DNA from: Streptomyces longwoodensis
GTDB lineage: Bacteria > Actinomycetota > Actinomycetes > Streptomycetales > Streptomycetaceae
NCBI RefSeq assembly: GCF_001514125.1
Contig: NZ_KQ948568.1
Location: 62,001 to 126,000, forward strand
Length of the DNA stretch: 64,000 nt
Direction: 5' to 3'
The first letter of the stretch is position 1. Every line of letters begins with the position of its first letter. The notes below the pieces were generated by a model, which saw nothing but the letters and a program-made list of their open reading frames with translations, was not told where the DNA came from and ran no database searches. Positions 33,073 to 41,183 of the stretch are shown one piece after another. The position numbers were made by a program, and so were the translations under genes.

Positions 33073-33823
33073 ATGGTCGGTTCGTCGCACGAGGGCATGC
33101 ACCGGGTCTTCCAGAAGGACCCGGGGCTGGTGACGCGCACCTGCCAGCAGATCCTGCAAGCGGGGCAGCTGGGCGTACTACTTGTCGTACTTGTACGCCA
33201 AGTACGGCTGGGAGCCGGTGCTCATCGTCGTCACACAGAGCAGCGCCACCGCGCGCTGGGCGGCCCGGCCGATCCGCCTCGGCCTGCCCGGCTGGCACTC
33301 GCTGACCCTGAGGCCCCTGGTCCTGAGCCCCGACAACGTGCCGGTGATCACGGATGAGAAGGAGGCGGCGCGGGACGTCGCCCTGGCGGTGTTCTCGGCG
33401 ATGACACATGGCCGTGGAAGGGGGGCCGCCGCCATACTGGAACCCCTGGCGGCCGCTCTGGAGACAGTCGAACCCGAGACCGCGGTGGTGTTCGCGGAGC
33501 TCGTCGAAGCGTGTCTGGTGGATGCCCAGGCACAGGAGATCTGGAGGAACCTCATGGCACCCGTGAACTACTTCTTCAAGAACCCGGTCGCCGAGAAGGT
33601 GCGGGACGAGGGCCGCGAGGAAGGCCGCGAGGAGGAGCGGGCCGCCATGGTCCTGCGGATCCTCGAGTGGCGGGGGATCGCGGTGTCCGAGGCGGTGCGG
33701 GAGCGGGTGACCGGCTGTGCGGACCTCGAACTCCTGGAGACGTGGGCGCAGCGGGCCGTGCACGCGTCCACGGCGGAGGACCTGTTCGTCGGCACCGGGC
33801 CGGTTGGGGAGGCGTTGACCTGA
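33073..33823 (+). pseudogene. Rpn-like (PD-(D/E)XK) gene with internal deletion and frameshift
   Basis: AGGAGGGAGAGCCG precedes ATG at 33073, and the first frame reads MVGSSHEGMHRVFQKDPGLV. From 33158 the rest lies in another frame: KRGSWAYYLSYLYAKYGW, a long conserved middle, VNYFFKNPVAEKVRDEGR and a TWAQRAVHASTAEDLF end. In Streptomyces relatives known to me, the two parts belong to one protein of about 290 residues, and roughly 50 residues carrying the catalytic Asp/Glu/Gln motif lie between them. That segment is missing here, so the protein should be inactive. The stretch 33182-33823 could still be read as a 213-residue frame. Confidence 0.75.
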
Positions 33824-34007
33824 TCGTGGGGAGTGCGGGGGTGCTCGGGGGTGAGTCGTGGGGGTGGGCGGTCCCAGGTTCGGGGCATGGCCCCCTCGTC
33901 CTCCGTGCTGCCGTACCGGAAGCCGACCCCTGGTCGTGACCGCCGTCTTCTTCTGGATGGCCCGAGCACCGGCGTGCCGTGGTGGGGCGGTGGGGCGTTG
34001 GGCAGGT

Positions 34008-34985
34008 GTGCGAAGTCGTCCTTCTCTTTTCGTCCTGTGTCTGCTGCTGGTCGTCGGGGTGCTGTCGTGCGGGGCCGGTGGTGCCGGGCCCCCGCCCCCC
34101 GCCACCGGGGCGCTGCCCGCCTTCGGTGCCTATCTCGGGTACGGGGGTGACGGGGCGCGGCGGACCGGGGGGTTCGGTGCCTGGACGGGGGTGGCCGGGC
34201 CGCGGGTCGGGCGGGCCTATCTGCCCGGGGACGCGTGGCACGGCATCGAGGGCGCCTCGGGGGACCTGGAGCCGTGGGCGCGGTGGCGGGCGGCCCGCGC
34301 GGACCGGCTGTTCGTGCTGAACGTGCCGCTGCTGGAGCGCACCGAGGACCACCTCACCGACGCCACCGTCCGCACCGAACTGCGGGCCGGCGCGCGCGGC
34401 GCGTACGACGGGCACTTCCGGGCCCTCGCCCGCCGGCTCGTCGACCTCGGTCTGGGCGACACCGAGCTCGTCCTCGGCTGGGAGATGAACGGCGTGACGT
34501 ACACCCACCGCTGCGCCCCGGACCCGGCGGCCTGGAGGACGTACTGGCGGCGCATCGTCGACACGATGCGCTCCGTGCCCGGCCAGCGCTTCCGCTTCGA
34601 GTTCACGCCCACCCGCGGCCGTGACGCCATCCCCTGGCCGCGCTGCTACCCCGGCGACCCCCACGTCGACGTCATCGGCATGGACGCCTACGACGCCCCC
34701 CGCGGCCTGTCGTTCGCGGAACAGCTGCGCGAGCCGTACGGCCTGTGGGACCACGTCCGGTTCGCCCGCGCGCACGGCAAGCCGGTCGCGTACCCGGAGT
34801 GGGGCCTGTTCGAGAACGGCGACGACCCGGCGTACGTGCGCGGCATGCTGCTCTGGACGGCCGCCCAGCGGCCCCTCTACCAGACGATCACCGACTACTG
34901 CCCGCACGGCGTCTGGCGCTGCCGGGACAACCCCCGCTCGTCCGCCGCCTACCGCGAGCTGCTGCGCACGACCACGGCACCCTGA
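34008..34985 (+). CDS. GH26-like glycoside hydrolase lipoprotein
   Basis: The 325-residue protein has a lipoprotein signal (VRSRPSLFVLCLLLVV, lipobox VLSC), then a (beta/alpha)8 domain. Two Glu positions stand out: LVLGWEMNG (acid/base) and VAYPEWGLF (nucleophile), in the GH26 pattern of mannanases and related enzymes; VDVIGMDAYD is also conserved. GTG at 34008 gives the best signal peptide, although its ribosome site is weak; ATG at 33957 is in frame. Substrate is uncertain. It begins 185 bases after the Rpn-like pseudogene. Confidence 0.78.
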   Translation: MRSRPSLFVLCLLLVVGVLSCGAGGAGPPPPATGALPAFGAYLGYGGDGARRTGGFGAWTGVAGPRVGRAYLPGDAWHGIEGASGDLEPWARWRAARADRLFVLNVPLLERTEDHLTDATVRTELRAGARGAYDGHFRALARRLVDLGLGDTELVLGWEMNGVTYTHRCAPDPAAWRTYWRRIVDTMRSVPGQRFRFEFTPTRGRDAIPWPRCYPGDPHVDVIGMDAYDAPRGLSFAEQLREPYGLWDHVRFARAHGKPVAYPEWGLFENGDDPAYVRGMLLWTAAQRPLYQTITDYCPHGVWRCRDNPRSSAAYRELLRTTTAP

Positions 34986-35091
34986 CCGCCCCGCGCACCT
35001 CCCACCCCGCCCTCGGCCGATCGGAGGAACCCCGCGGCGCGTACGGGCCGTCGTGCCGCCGTACGCCCCCGTCCGGTCGGACGATCCGACC

Positions 35092-35853
35092 ATGCGACGA
35101 GTACTCCGCGCCCCCCTGACCCTGCTGCTCGTGGCGCTCGCCGCCTTCCCCGCGGCGGCCGCCACCCCCGCCGGGCCCACCGCCGGCCGGGCCGCCCGCG
35201 ACGTCCGCGCCCATGAGGAGGCCCGCGCCCGCGTCGAGGAGTTGCGGGAGGCCGACGCCCCGCCCGGCGAGGTGCGCGACGCCGAACGGCACCGCAGGGA
35301 CGTCCGCAGCCGCCTGTGGGACCTGCTGTGGGCGGTGGAGCACGCCCTCGGCGACCCGGTCGCCGTCGACCCCGCCGGCCGGGCCGGGCACTGCCCCCTC
35401 GGCCCGCGCAGCACCCCCGCCGCCCCGGTCCCGGGCGAGGACCCCTCCTGGACCGTGCCGACCACGGGCTACCGGCTCACCGCCGGGTACGCCGAGCGCG
35501 GCCGCCGCTGGAAGCACCGGCACACCGGGCAGGACTTCGCGGTCGGCTCCGGCACCCCCGTGCGCGCGGTCGGCCCCGGCACGGTCCGCGTCACCACCTG
35601 CGGCGACGGCTTCGGCAACCAGGTGCTCGTCCGGCACCGCGACGGCTACTTCACCCAGTACGCCCACCTCTCGCGCATCGACGTCCGCAAGGGCCAGAAG
35701 GTGCGCGCCGGGCAGCTCCTCGGCCTGTCCGGCGCCACCGGCAACGTCACCGGCCCGCACCTGCACTTCGAGGTGCGCATCACCCCGTACATCGGATCGG
35801 CGGTGCCGCCCCTGCCGTGGCTCGCCCGCAAGGGCGTGCACCCCGAGCAGTGA
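35092..35853 (+). CDS. Secreted M23 (LytM-type) endopeptidase
   Basis: A 253-residue protein with a signal peptide (LLLVALAAFPAAAATPA), a helical Arg/Glu/Ala segment and an M23 peptidase domain at about residues 125-245. Zinc ligands are seen in HTGQDFAV and GNVTGPHLHFEV, with TQYAHLSRIDVRKGQ between. Such proteins cleave peptidoglycan crosslinks. No ribosome site precedes the ATG; GACGAT six bases upstream may be a leaderless -10. It follows the GH26-like gene by 106 bases. Confidence 0.88.
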   Translation: MRRVLRAPLTLLLVALAAFPAAAATPAGPTAGRAARDVRAHEEARARVEELREADAPPGEVRDAERHRRDVRSRLWDLLWAVEHALGDPVAVDPAGRAGHCPLGPRSTPAAPVPGEDPSWTVPTTGYRLTAGYAERGRRWKHRHTGQDFAVGSGTPVRAVGPGTVRVTTCGDGFGNQVLVRHRDGYFTQYAHLSRIDVRKGQKVRAGQLLGLSGATGNVTGPHLHFEVRITPYIGSAVPPLPWLARKGVHPEQ

Positions 35854-35974
35854 TCCCCCCTCAAGATCAGAAATTCGGTCGGAGAACCACAACCATCCCT
35901 CCCGGCGGACCGTCCAACTCCCGCCCGGTGCGGGTTGGCGCACCGGGTTCTCCAACCGTTCCCTGGGGGAAGTC

Positions 35975-36475
35975 ATGAGTTCAGTCTCCGCCGGGCGCCT
36001 GCTGCGCCGCGGGGTGTGCGCCTCGGCCGCCGGTGCGCTCGTCGTCACCGGGCTGGTCACCGCACTCGGCGGCGGGGTCGCCGTCGCCGACGAGGCGCAG
36101 AGCGACCAGCTGTGGATCCAGGCGCCGTACGAGCAGGCGGTCCTCGTCGCCCCTGACGGCGGCACCGCGCCGTACCGTTCACTGGCCCTCGGCCTGTACC
36201 ACGACAACACCAACTTCACCGTGACCGACGGCCGGCTGACCGTCGACGTCTCCGGCCTGGCCGGGGTCGCCGAGGTCGAGTGGCCCGCCGCCTGCACGCC
36301 CGACGCCGCCGGCACGGTCGCCGTGTGCGACACCGGTGACGTGCCCGTCCGCCCCGGCCCCCAGGTGGAGCTGAAGCTGCGCGGCGCGCCCGGCGCCGCC
36401 GCGGGCACCCAGGGCACCATCGCGTACGCGGCCACCGCCACCGGCGGCCCCGACGGCACGCTGACCGCCCCGGAT
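35975..36475 (+). pseudogene. Secreted protein gene truncated at its 3' end
   Basis: The frame begins with a strong GGGGGAAG site and a signal peptide (LVVTGLVTALGGGVAVADEA). It then shows a beta-rich region with a Cys pair (PAACTPDAAGTVAVCDTG). After about 167 residues, at TAPDG, the sequence changes into the antisense strand of the lysyl oxidase-like gene, and the frame runs on open to 37951 without meaning. The family is not recognised. The normal C-terminus is missing. Confidence 0.65.
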
Positions 36476-37762
36476 GGCGAAGTCCGTGAAGTGCCAGTGC
36501 TCGTGACCGATCCGCGGGTCCCACTCCATGGTGCCGGTGGGGGCGTAGCCGACCTGCTTGCCGTGCGCGTCGTAGAAGTACTGGTAGGCGTCCATCAGGT
36601 CGGCGCCCGGCTTGCGGAAGCCGTCCACGACGAGCGGGGCGGGGCCCGCGTTCCACACGTTGGCGCTGAACGCCAGGTAGTCCTTGCCGGGTACGTCGCC
36701 GTCCTCACCGTCGGTGACCGCGATGTCCCAGGCCGGCAGCGAACGCAGGTCCGGCTTGGGCACGTTCGCGGGGACGCCCGCCCGGCCGGTGGGCCGCCGG
36801 CCGTCGGCCCGCAGCGCGGGGGCGACCCGCGAGCCGTCGGTGTGGCCGAGCCCGTCCCCGAGGTGGTGGGCGAGCCCACGGGCCTCCAGGGCATGGGGCA
36901 GGGCGCCCGGGGTGGGGGCGTCGGCGCCGCGCGGCCCGAAGAGGTGGCCCGTGTGACCCGCGGCCGTGGAGTGCTGGGCGTGCGGGTCCGACGGGGACGC
37001 CGAGCGCTGCCCGGCCGTGCCACCGCCGGAGGTGCTCCCGCCCGTCGTACCGTCATCGGTCTGCCGGACGGTCACCTTGACGGTCGGGTGGTCGTTCGGG
37101 ATGCCGAACAGGTCGCGGTACTTCTTGGCGACCGACACCGTGGCGGTGTACTCGCCGACGGGCAGGTCGACCGGCTTGTCGTAGTCGACGGTGCTGGAGT
37201 TGGCCGCCCAGCCCTTCTCGACGCCCCACACCGAGCCGAGGGTGAACGGGTTGGTGGAGCAGCTCTCCGGGTAGTGCGAGGTGGCCGGGGCGTCCGGACG
37301 CAGGCGCCCGGAGGCGTTGTTCGGGCAGAACGTGCCCTTGCTCCGCGTCACCTCCTGCCCGGCCGCGTTCTTCACGGACACCTCCAGGAAGCCCGGCAGC
37401 CCGGAGAAGTCCTTGACGAGCCCGGCGGGCAGCGTCCTGGTGGTGGTGTGCGTCCCGTTGCGCAGGATCTGCCGCGCGACCACGGGGTCCTTGTAGGACT
37501 TGCGCGTCACGTTCAGTTCCAGGGGCGCGCCGTCCACCGTGACGTACGTGCCGAGGTCGAGGTAGACCCCGGGTTCCCCCTCCCAGCGGTCGAGGGTCAC
37601 GGCCTTCGACGCGGCGATCAGCTTGAGCTTCGGTGTCCCGGCCGGGCTCGCCGGCGCCGCACCGGCACCGGGGGCGGCCCCGGCGACGGTGACGACGGTG
37701 AGCACGGCCGCCGCGGCGAACGCCGCGCGCGTCAGGGCCTTGCGGTCTGGCTGACTGGTCAT
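36476..37762 (-). pseudogene. Lysyl oxidase-like secreted protein gene truncated at its 3' end
   Basis: About 429 residues remain. There is a signal peptide (AAFAAAAVLTVVTVAGAAPG), a beta-rich region with paired Cys residues (CPNNASGR, YPESC), a low-complexity Gly/Ser/His stretch, then the lysyl oxidase-like domain around NVPKPDLRSLPAWDIAV and IGHEHWHFTDFA. That last block carries copper-ligand His residues, and in relatives the domain continues for more than 100 residues (inferred from memory). Here it breaks right after HWHFTDFA into the antisense of the facing gene, and the frame stops at 36179. The ATG at 37762 follows GAGGAACC. Confidence 0.72.
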
Positions 37763-37964
37763 CGGTTCCTCGTCTGCGAGTGCCATGGTCAGTGGCATCG
37801 GACTGGACAGCCCACACCCCCGGCCGACCGAACGACGCACCCCAGGCGCCCCGACCGCGACTGTGAACATCCTGTGAGAGGGGCAAAGGGTGGGCGGGGG
37901 TTGCCTGTTGGGGCGGATGTCCACCGGAGGAGGGGACGCCGACTATGGTGATCCCGTGTGGGGA

Positions 37965-37984
37965 GTGTGTGCGAGGTCACACAC
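37965..37984. promoter_or_regulatory. Perfect 7-6-7 inverted repeat before the TerD-nuclease gene
   Basis: GTGTGTG (37965-37971) and CACACAC (37978-37984) flank six bases. The site lies 72 bases before the TerD fusion gene and downstream of TATGGT (37944-37949), a possible -10. It looks like a repressor operator. Confidence 0.45.
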
Positions 37985-38055
37985 AGGTGGTACGGCGGGC
38001 GGGCGGGGGGCCGTCGTCGCCCGTCGTCGGGCTGCTTGGGGGGCTTGTGTACGAG

Positions 38056-40209
38056 ATGGTCAAGGGCGCCAACGTGGGACTGGCGACCCTCAGCGACAAC
38101 GTCGACGCGGTGATCGTGAGCCTCGGGTGGGCGAGCCCCACCGGTGACGGCGACGCGGACGTGTCCGTGCTGCTGCTCGACGGGAGCGGCAAGGTCCGCA
38201 GCGACGCGGACTTCTACTTCTACAACCACCCGGTCGCGGCCGACGGCAGCGTGCACCTGCTGGGCAAACAGCCCGCAGGGGAGGGCAGCGAGGACCGCAT
38301 CGGCTTCGACCTGACCGCCGTCCCGGCCGGGATCGAACGGGTGGTCATCGCCGCGAGCCGCTACGAGGGCGCCCGCTTCGACGAACTCGAGGACCTGCGC
38401 GTCACGTTGGCCGACGGGTCCGGTGAGGAGCTGCTGCGCTTCCCGATCGACGACGCCGGGTCGGTGAGCGCGTTCATCTTCGGCGAGCTGTACCGGCGCG
38501 GCGAGGAGTGGAAGTTCCGCGCGGTCGGCCAGGGCTACGACACCGGCCTGGCGGGGCTGGCGATGGACTTCGGGGTGGACATCGACGACGCCGCCGACGC
38601 TGCCGACGCTGCCGATGCCGCTGACGGCGTGGACGGTGTGGAGGCCGATGACGCCGGTGGTGAGGGGGCTGTGGGAGCCGGCGTCGAGAGCGCCGTCGAG
38701 GTGGCGTCGCCGTCGCCCGCGCCGCTCGTCCCGCCGGAGGGCGGTGAGCCGTTGCCCGCCGTACCCGCTCCCCGGCGGCCCGAGGCGCAGGGTGAGCCGC
38801 GGGACGCCGTACGGGACGAGCCGCGGGGCGAGGCGGGCGGCGAGGCCGGGGGCCAGCCGCGCAGGGCCGCTCGGCCCCGCACCGCCCGGCGCAAGGTGAC
38901 CCTGCCGAAGACGGCGCGCGCCTCCCTCGCGGAGAACGAGTCCTGGCGGCCCGCCCGGATGTTCCCCGTCTCGGCGCTCAAGAGCGACCGCGACCGCGAG
39001 ACGCGGGCCACGTCGGTCCTGCTGTCGGTGATGGCGCAGGTTCCGGAGTTCGGCCGGCGGCTCACGGCGGGCTTCGGCGCCCCGGCCGGCCGGATGGAGA
39101 CGTTCACCGAGGTGTCCCTGCCGCACGGCGACACCCCGCGCCGGCCCGACGGCGTCCTCCGCGTCGAGCGGGCCGGCAAGCTCTGGACGGCGCTCGTCGA
39201 GACCAAGACCAACGGCAACGCGCTGCGCACCGAACAGGTGCAGGCGTACATGGACATCGCCGCCCGCCGCGGCTACGAGGCGGTCGTCACGCTCTCCAAC
39301 GACGTGGCCCTGGAGGGCAGTCCGCTGGTCGAGGTGAAGACCGACGGGCGCCGCAAGCACAAGGTGGCCCTGTGGCACCTGTCCTGGGCCGAGGTCGCGC
39401 ACCAGGCGCAGATGCTGATCCGCCACGAGGGCGTCGGCAACAGCGCGCACGCCTGGCTGCTCCAGGAACTGCTGCACTACCTCCAGCACGAGAACTCCGG
39501 GTGCCACGGCTTCCAGAACATGGGCGCCGCCTGGGTGCCCGTGCGCAAGGGCATCGACGACGAGACCCTGTGCCAGGGCGACCCGCGGGCCCTGGAGGTC
39601 GTCGAGAGCTGGGAGCGGCTGATCCGGCAGGTCTGCCTGGGCCTCGGCGGCGAGCTCGGCCAGAAGGTGCTGCCGGTGCGGCGCGCCCGGCGCGGCGCCG
39701 ACCCCGGGGAGCGCCGGGCCCGGATGGCCGACGAGCTGTGCCGCGACGGCAGGCTGCACGCGGAGGTGCTCATCGAGGACGCCCCGGGCGTCCTGACCGT
39801 CGCCGCCGACCTGCGCACCGGCAAGCTGCGCACCTCCATCGAGGTCCCGGCGCCCGAGCAGGGCTACCCGCTCAACTGGGTCAAGCGGCTCGTGCGGCGG
39901 CTGGCCGAGGCACCGGCCGACCTGCACGTGGAGACCCTGGTCGAGGGCGACGGCGGCGGGCCGCGCGGCACCCTGGAGCGGCTGCGCCCCGAGCCGGCCG
40001 ACCTGCTGCCGAAGAACGGCGCCCGGATCACCGGGTTCCGGCTGTCCCTCTTCAAGGGCATGGGCAGCACCCGCGGCAACGCGGAGACCGGCTTCATCCG
40101 CAGCGTCGACGACGCCGTGCACCGCTTCCACGACGGCGTGGTGGTCCACCTGGACCGGCCCGCCGCACGCCGGTCCACGACCGCGGCGCCGGCGGGCGCG
40201 GCGGGCTGA
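38056..40209 (+). CDS. TerD domain fused to a PD-(D/E)XK nuclease-like domain
   Basis: The 717-residue protein begins with a TerD domain (residues 1-176; VSLGWASPTGDGDADVSVLL, DADFYFYNH, VIAASRYEGARFDELED), a calcium-binding stress fold. A disordered linker (177-280) contains repeated DAA. Residues about 285-470 resemble a restriction endonuclease-like domain: RPDGVLRV (Asp365) and LVETKTN (Glu382, Lys384), preceded by a TFTEV Glu. The last third is uncharacterised. Such fusions have been described in comparative studies of Ter systems as DNA-processing stress proteins. The ATG is chosen at the family's conserved MVKGANVGL. It is intracellular with no signal peptide. Confidence 0.88.
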   Translation: MVKGANVGLATLSDNVDAVIVSLGWASPTGDGDADVSVLLLDGSGKVRSDADFYFYNHPVAADGSVHLLGKQPAGEGSEDRIGFDLTAVPAGIERVVIAASRYEGARFDELEDLRVTLADGSGEELLRFPIDDAGSVSAFIFGELYRRGEEWKFRAVGQGYDTGLAGLAMDFGVDIDDAADAADAADAADGVDGVEADDAGGEGAVGAGVESAVEVASPSPAPLVPPEGGEPLPAVPAPRRPEAQGEPRDAVRDEPRGEAGGEAGGQPRRAARPRTARRKVTLPKTARASLAENESWRPARMFPVSALKSDRDRETRATSVLLSVMAQVPEFGRRLTAGFGAPAGRMETFTEVSLPHGDTPRRPDGVLRVERAGKLWTALVETKTNGNALRTEQVQAYMDIAARRGYEAVVTLSNDVALEGSPLVEVKTDGRRKHKVALWHLSWAEVAHQAQMLIRHEGVGNSAHAWLLQELLHYLQHENSGCHGFQNMGAAWVPVRKGIDDETLCQGDPRALEVVESWERLIRQVCLGLGGELGQKVLPVRRARRGADPGERRARMADELCRDGRLHAEVLIEDAPGVLTVAADLRTGKLRTSIEVPAPEQGYPLNWVKRLVRRLAEAPADLHVETLVEGDGGGPRGTLERLRPEPADLLPKNGARITGFRLSLFKGMGSTRGNAETGFIRSVDDAVHRFHDGVVVHLDRPAARRSTTAAPAGAAG

Positions 40210-40224
40210 GCGGACGCGCCCCCT

Positions 40225-40240
40225 GGTCCCGACCGGGACC
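40225..40240. terminator. Hairpin between convergent genes
   Basis: GGTCCC (40225-40230) pairs with GGGACC (40235-40240) around a four-base loop, and the flanks CCCCTG and CAGGGG can extend pairing. It lies between the stops of the TerD fusion gene and the second GAF-ANTAR gene, so it may serve both. Confidence 0.4.
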
Positions 40241-40255
40241 GCAACCCGGCCCGGG

Positions 40256-41038
40256 TCAGGGGGTGTCGTCGTCGGGCGGGTCCGCCTCGGTGGGGGGCTC
40301 GTCCTGGGGTGGGGCGAGGTGGAGTCTCCGGGTGGTGATGTCGTGGGCCAGTTGGGTGAGGGTGCGGCCCTCGGCGAAGGCGCGGGCGCGCAGGCGGTCC
40401 AGGGCCTGGTGGGCGTCGGCGTCGAACTGGGTCATCACCATGCCGACCGCCTGGTGAATTTCCGGGTGGTCCAGGGCCGGGGGGCGCCTGCGGGCGTGCA
40501 GGTCGAGCAGGGTGGTGGTGAGGACGTCACGGACGCGGAGGGCGGTGCGCAGGGCGGCGGCGTCCAGGGGGCCCGGCGTGTCGCGGAACAGGTCGACCGT
40601 GCCGATGGCCTGGTCGCCGACGCCCAGCGGGAGCGAGAAGACCGCGCGGACGCCGAGCCCGACCGCCTGGTGCGCGAAGACCGGCCAGCGGCGGACGTCG
40701 GGGCCGTCCGTGAGGTCGGCGGCCAGGACCGGCGCCGCCCGTTCCAGCGCCGTCCGGCCGGGGCCGTCGCCCAGCGTGAACTGGGTCTCGGCCAGCCGGG
40801 CCGCCGTGGGGCCACTCGCGCACCACGTGGACTGCACGTCCGGGCCGCCCGACAGCGTCACCGACGCGCCGCTCACCGGGAGCAGCCGGACGCAGGCCCG
40901 GCACAGGGCCTCCGGGATGGCGTCGTCCGCCAGCCCCTCCGCGGCCCCCGCCAGTGCGGCGGCGATGCGGCGCCGCTCCTCCGCCCCGGTGGGCGCGCCG
41001 CCGCCGTCCTCCGGTGGCTCCCCGTCCGCCGGCCGCAT
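40256..41038 (-). CDS. GAF-ANTAR protein (second copy)
   Basis: A 260-residue protein with a GAF domain (VSGASVTLSGGPD, LGDGPGRTALERAAPV, RRWPVFAHQAVGLGVRAVFSL) and an ANTAR domain (IHQAVGMVMTQFDADAHQAL, RAFAEGRTLTQLAHD). Both features match the 25844-26554 protein, so they are paralogues. The acidic Pro-rich tail after the ANTAR domain is extra. The ATG at 41038 has GGGAG sites upstream; GTG at 41047 is also in frame. ANTAR proteins act as antiterminators by binding RNA stem-loops. Confidence 0.92.
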   Translation of the reverse strand: MRPADGEPPEDGGGAPTGAEERRRIAAALAGAAEGLADDAIPEALCRACVRLLPVSGASVTLSGGPDVQSTWCASGPTAARLAETQFTLGDGPGRTALERAAPVLAADLTDGPDVRRWPVFAHQAVGLGVRAVFSLPLGVGDQAIGTVDLFRDTPGPLDAAALRTALRVRDVLTTTLLDLHARRRPPALDHPEIHQAVGMVMTQFDADAHQALDRLRARAFAEGRTLTQLAHDITTRRLHLAPPQDEPPTEADPPDDDTP

Positions 41039-41183
41039 CTCCCTCACTCCCGTCAGCCCGGGCACGTCCCGTCCTCCGGTGGACGGAACCGGTGCGTGGA
41101 GCCCGGTTCCCCGCCCGCGCCGATGAAACCCGCCGTGGTCGCCCTGGTTCATCCACAGGGTGTGGACAACTGTTCGGCCCGGG

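Noticed and set aside
37789..40149. A 786-codon minus-strand frame opposite the TerD fusion
   Set aside because: It mirrors the codons of the true gene and shows no family motif.
38056..40209. Tellurite resistance as the role of the TerD fusion
   Set aside because: Only the TerD domain is present; no terZABCE set is here, and the nuclease-like domain points to DNA-related stress.
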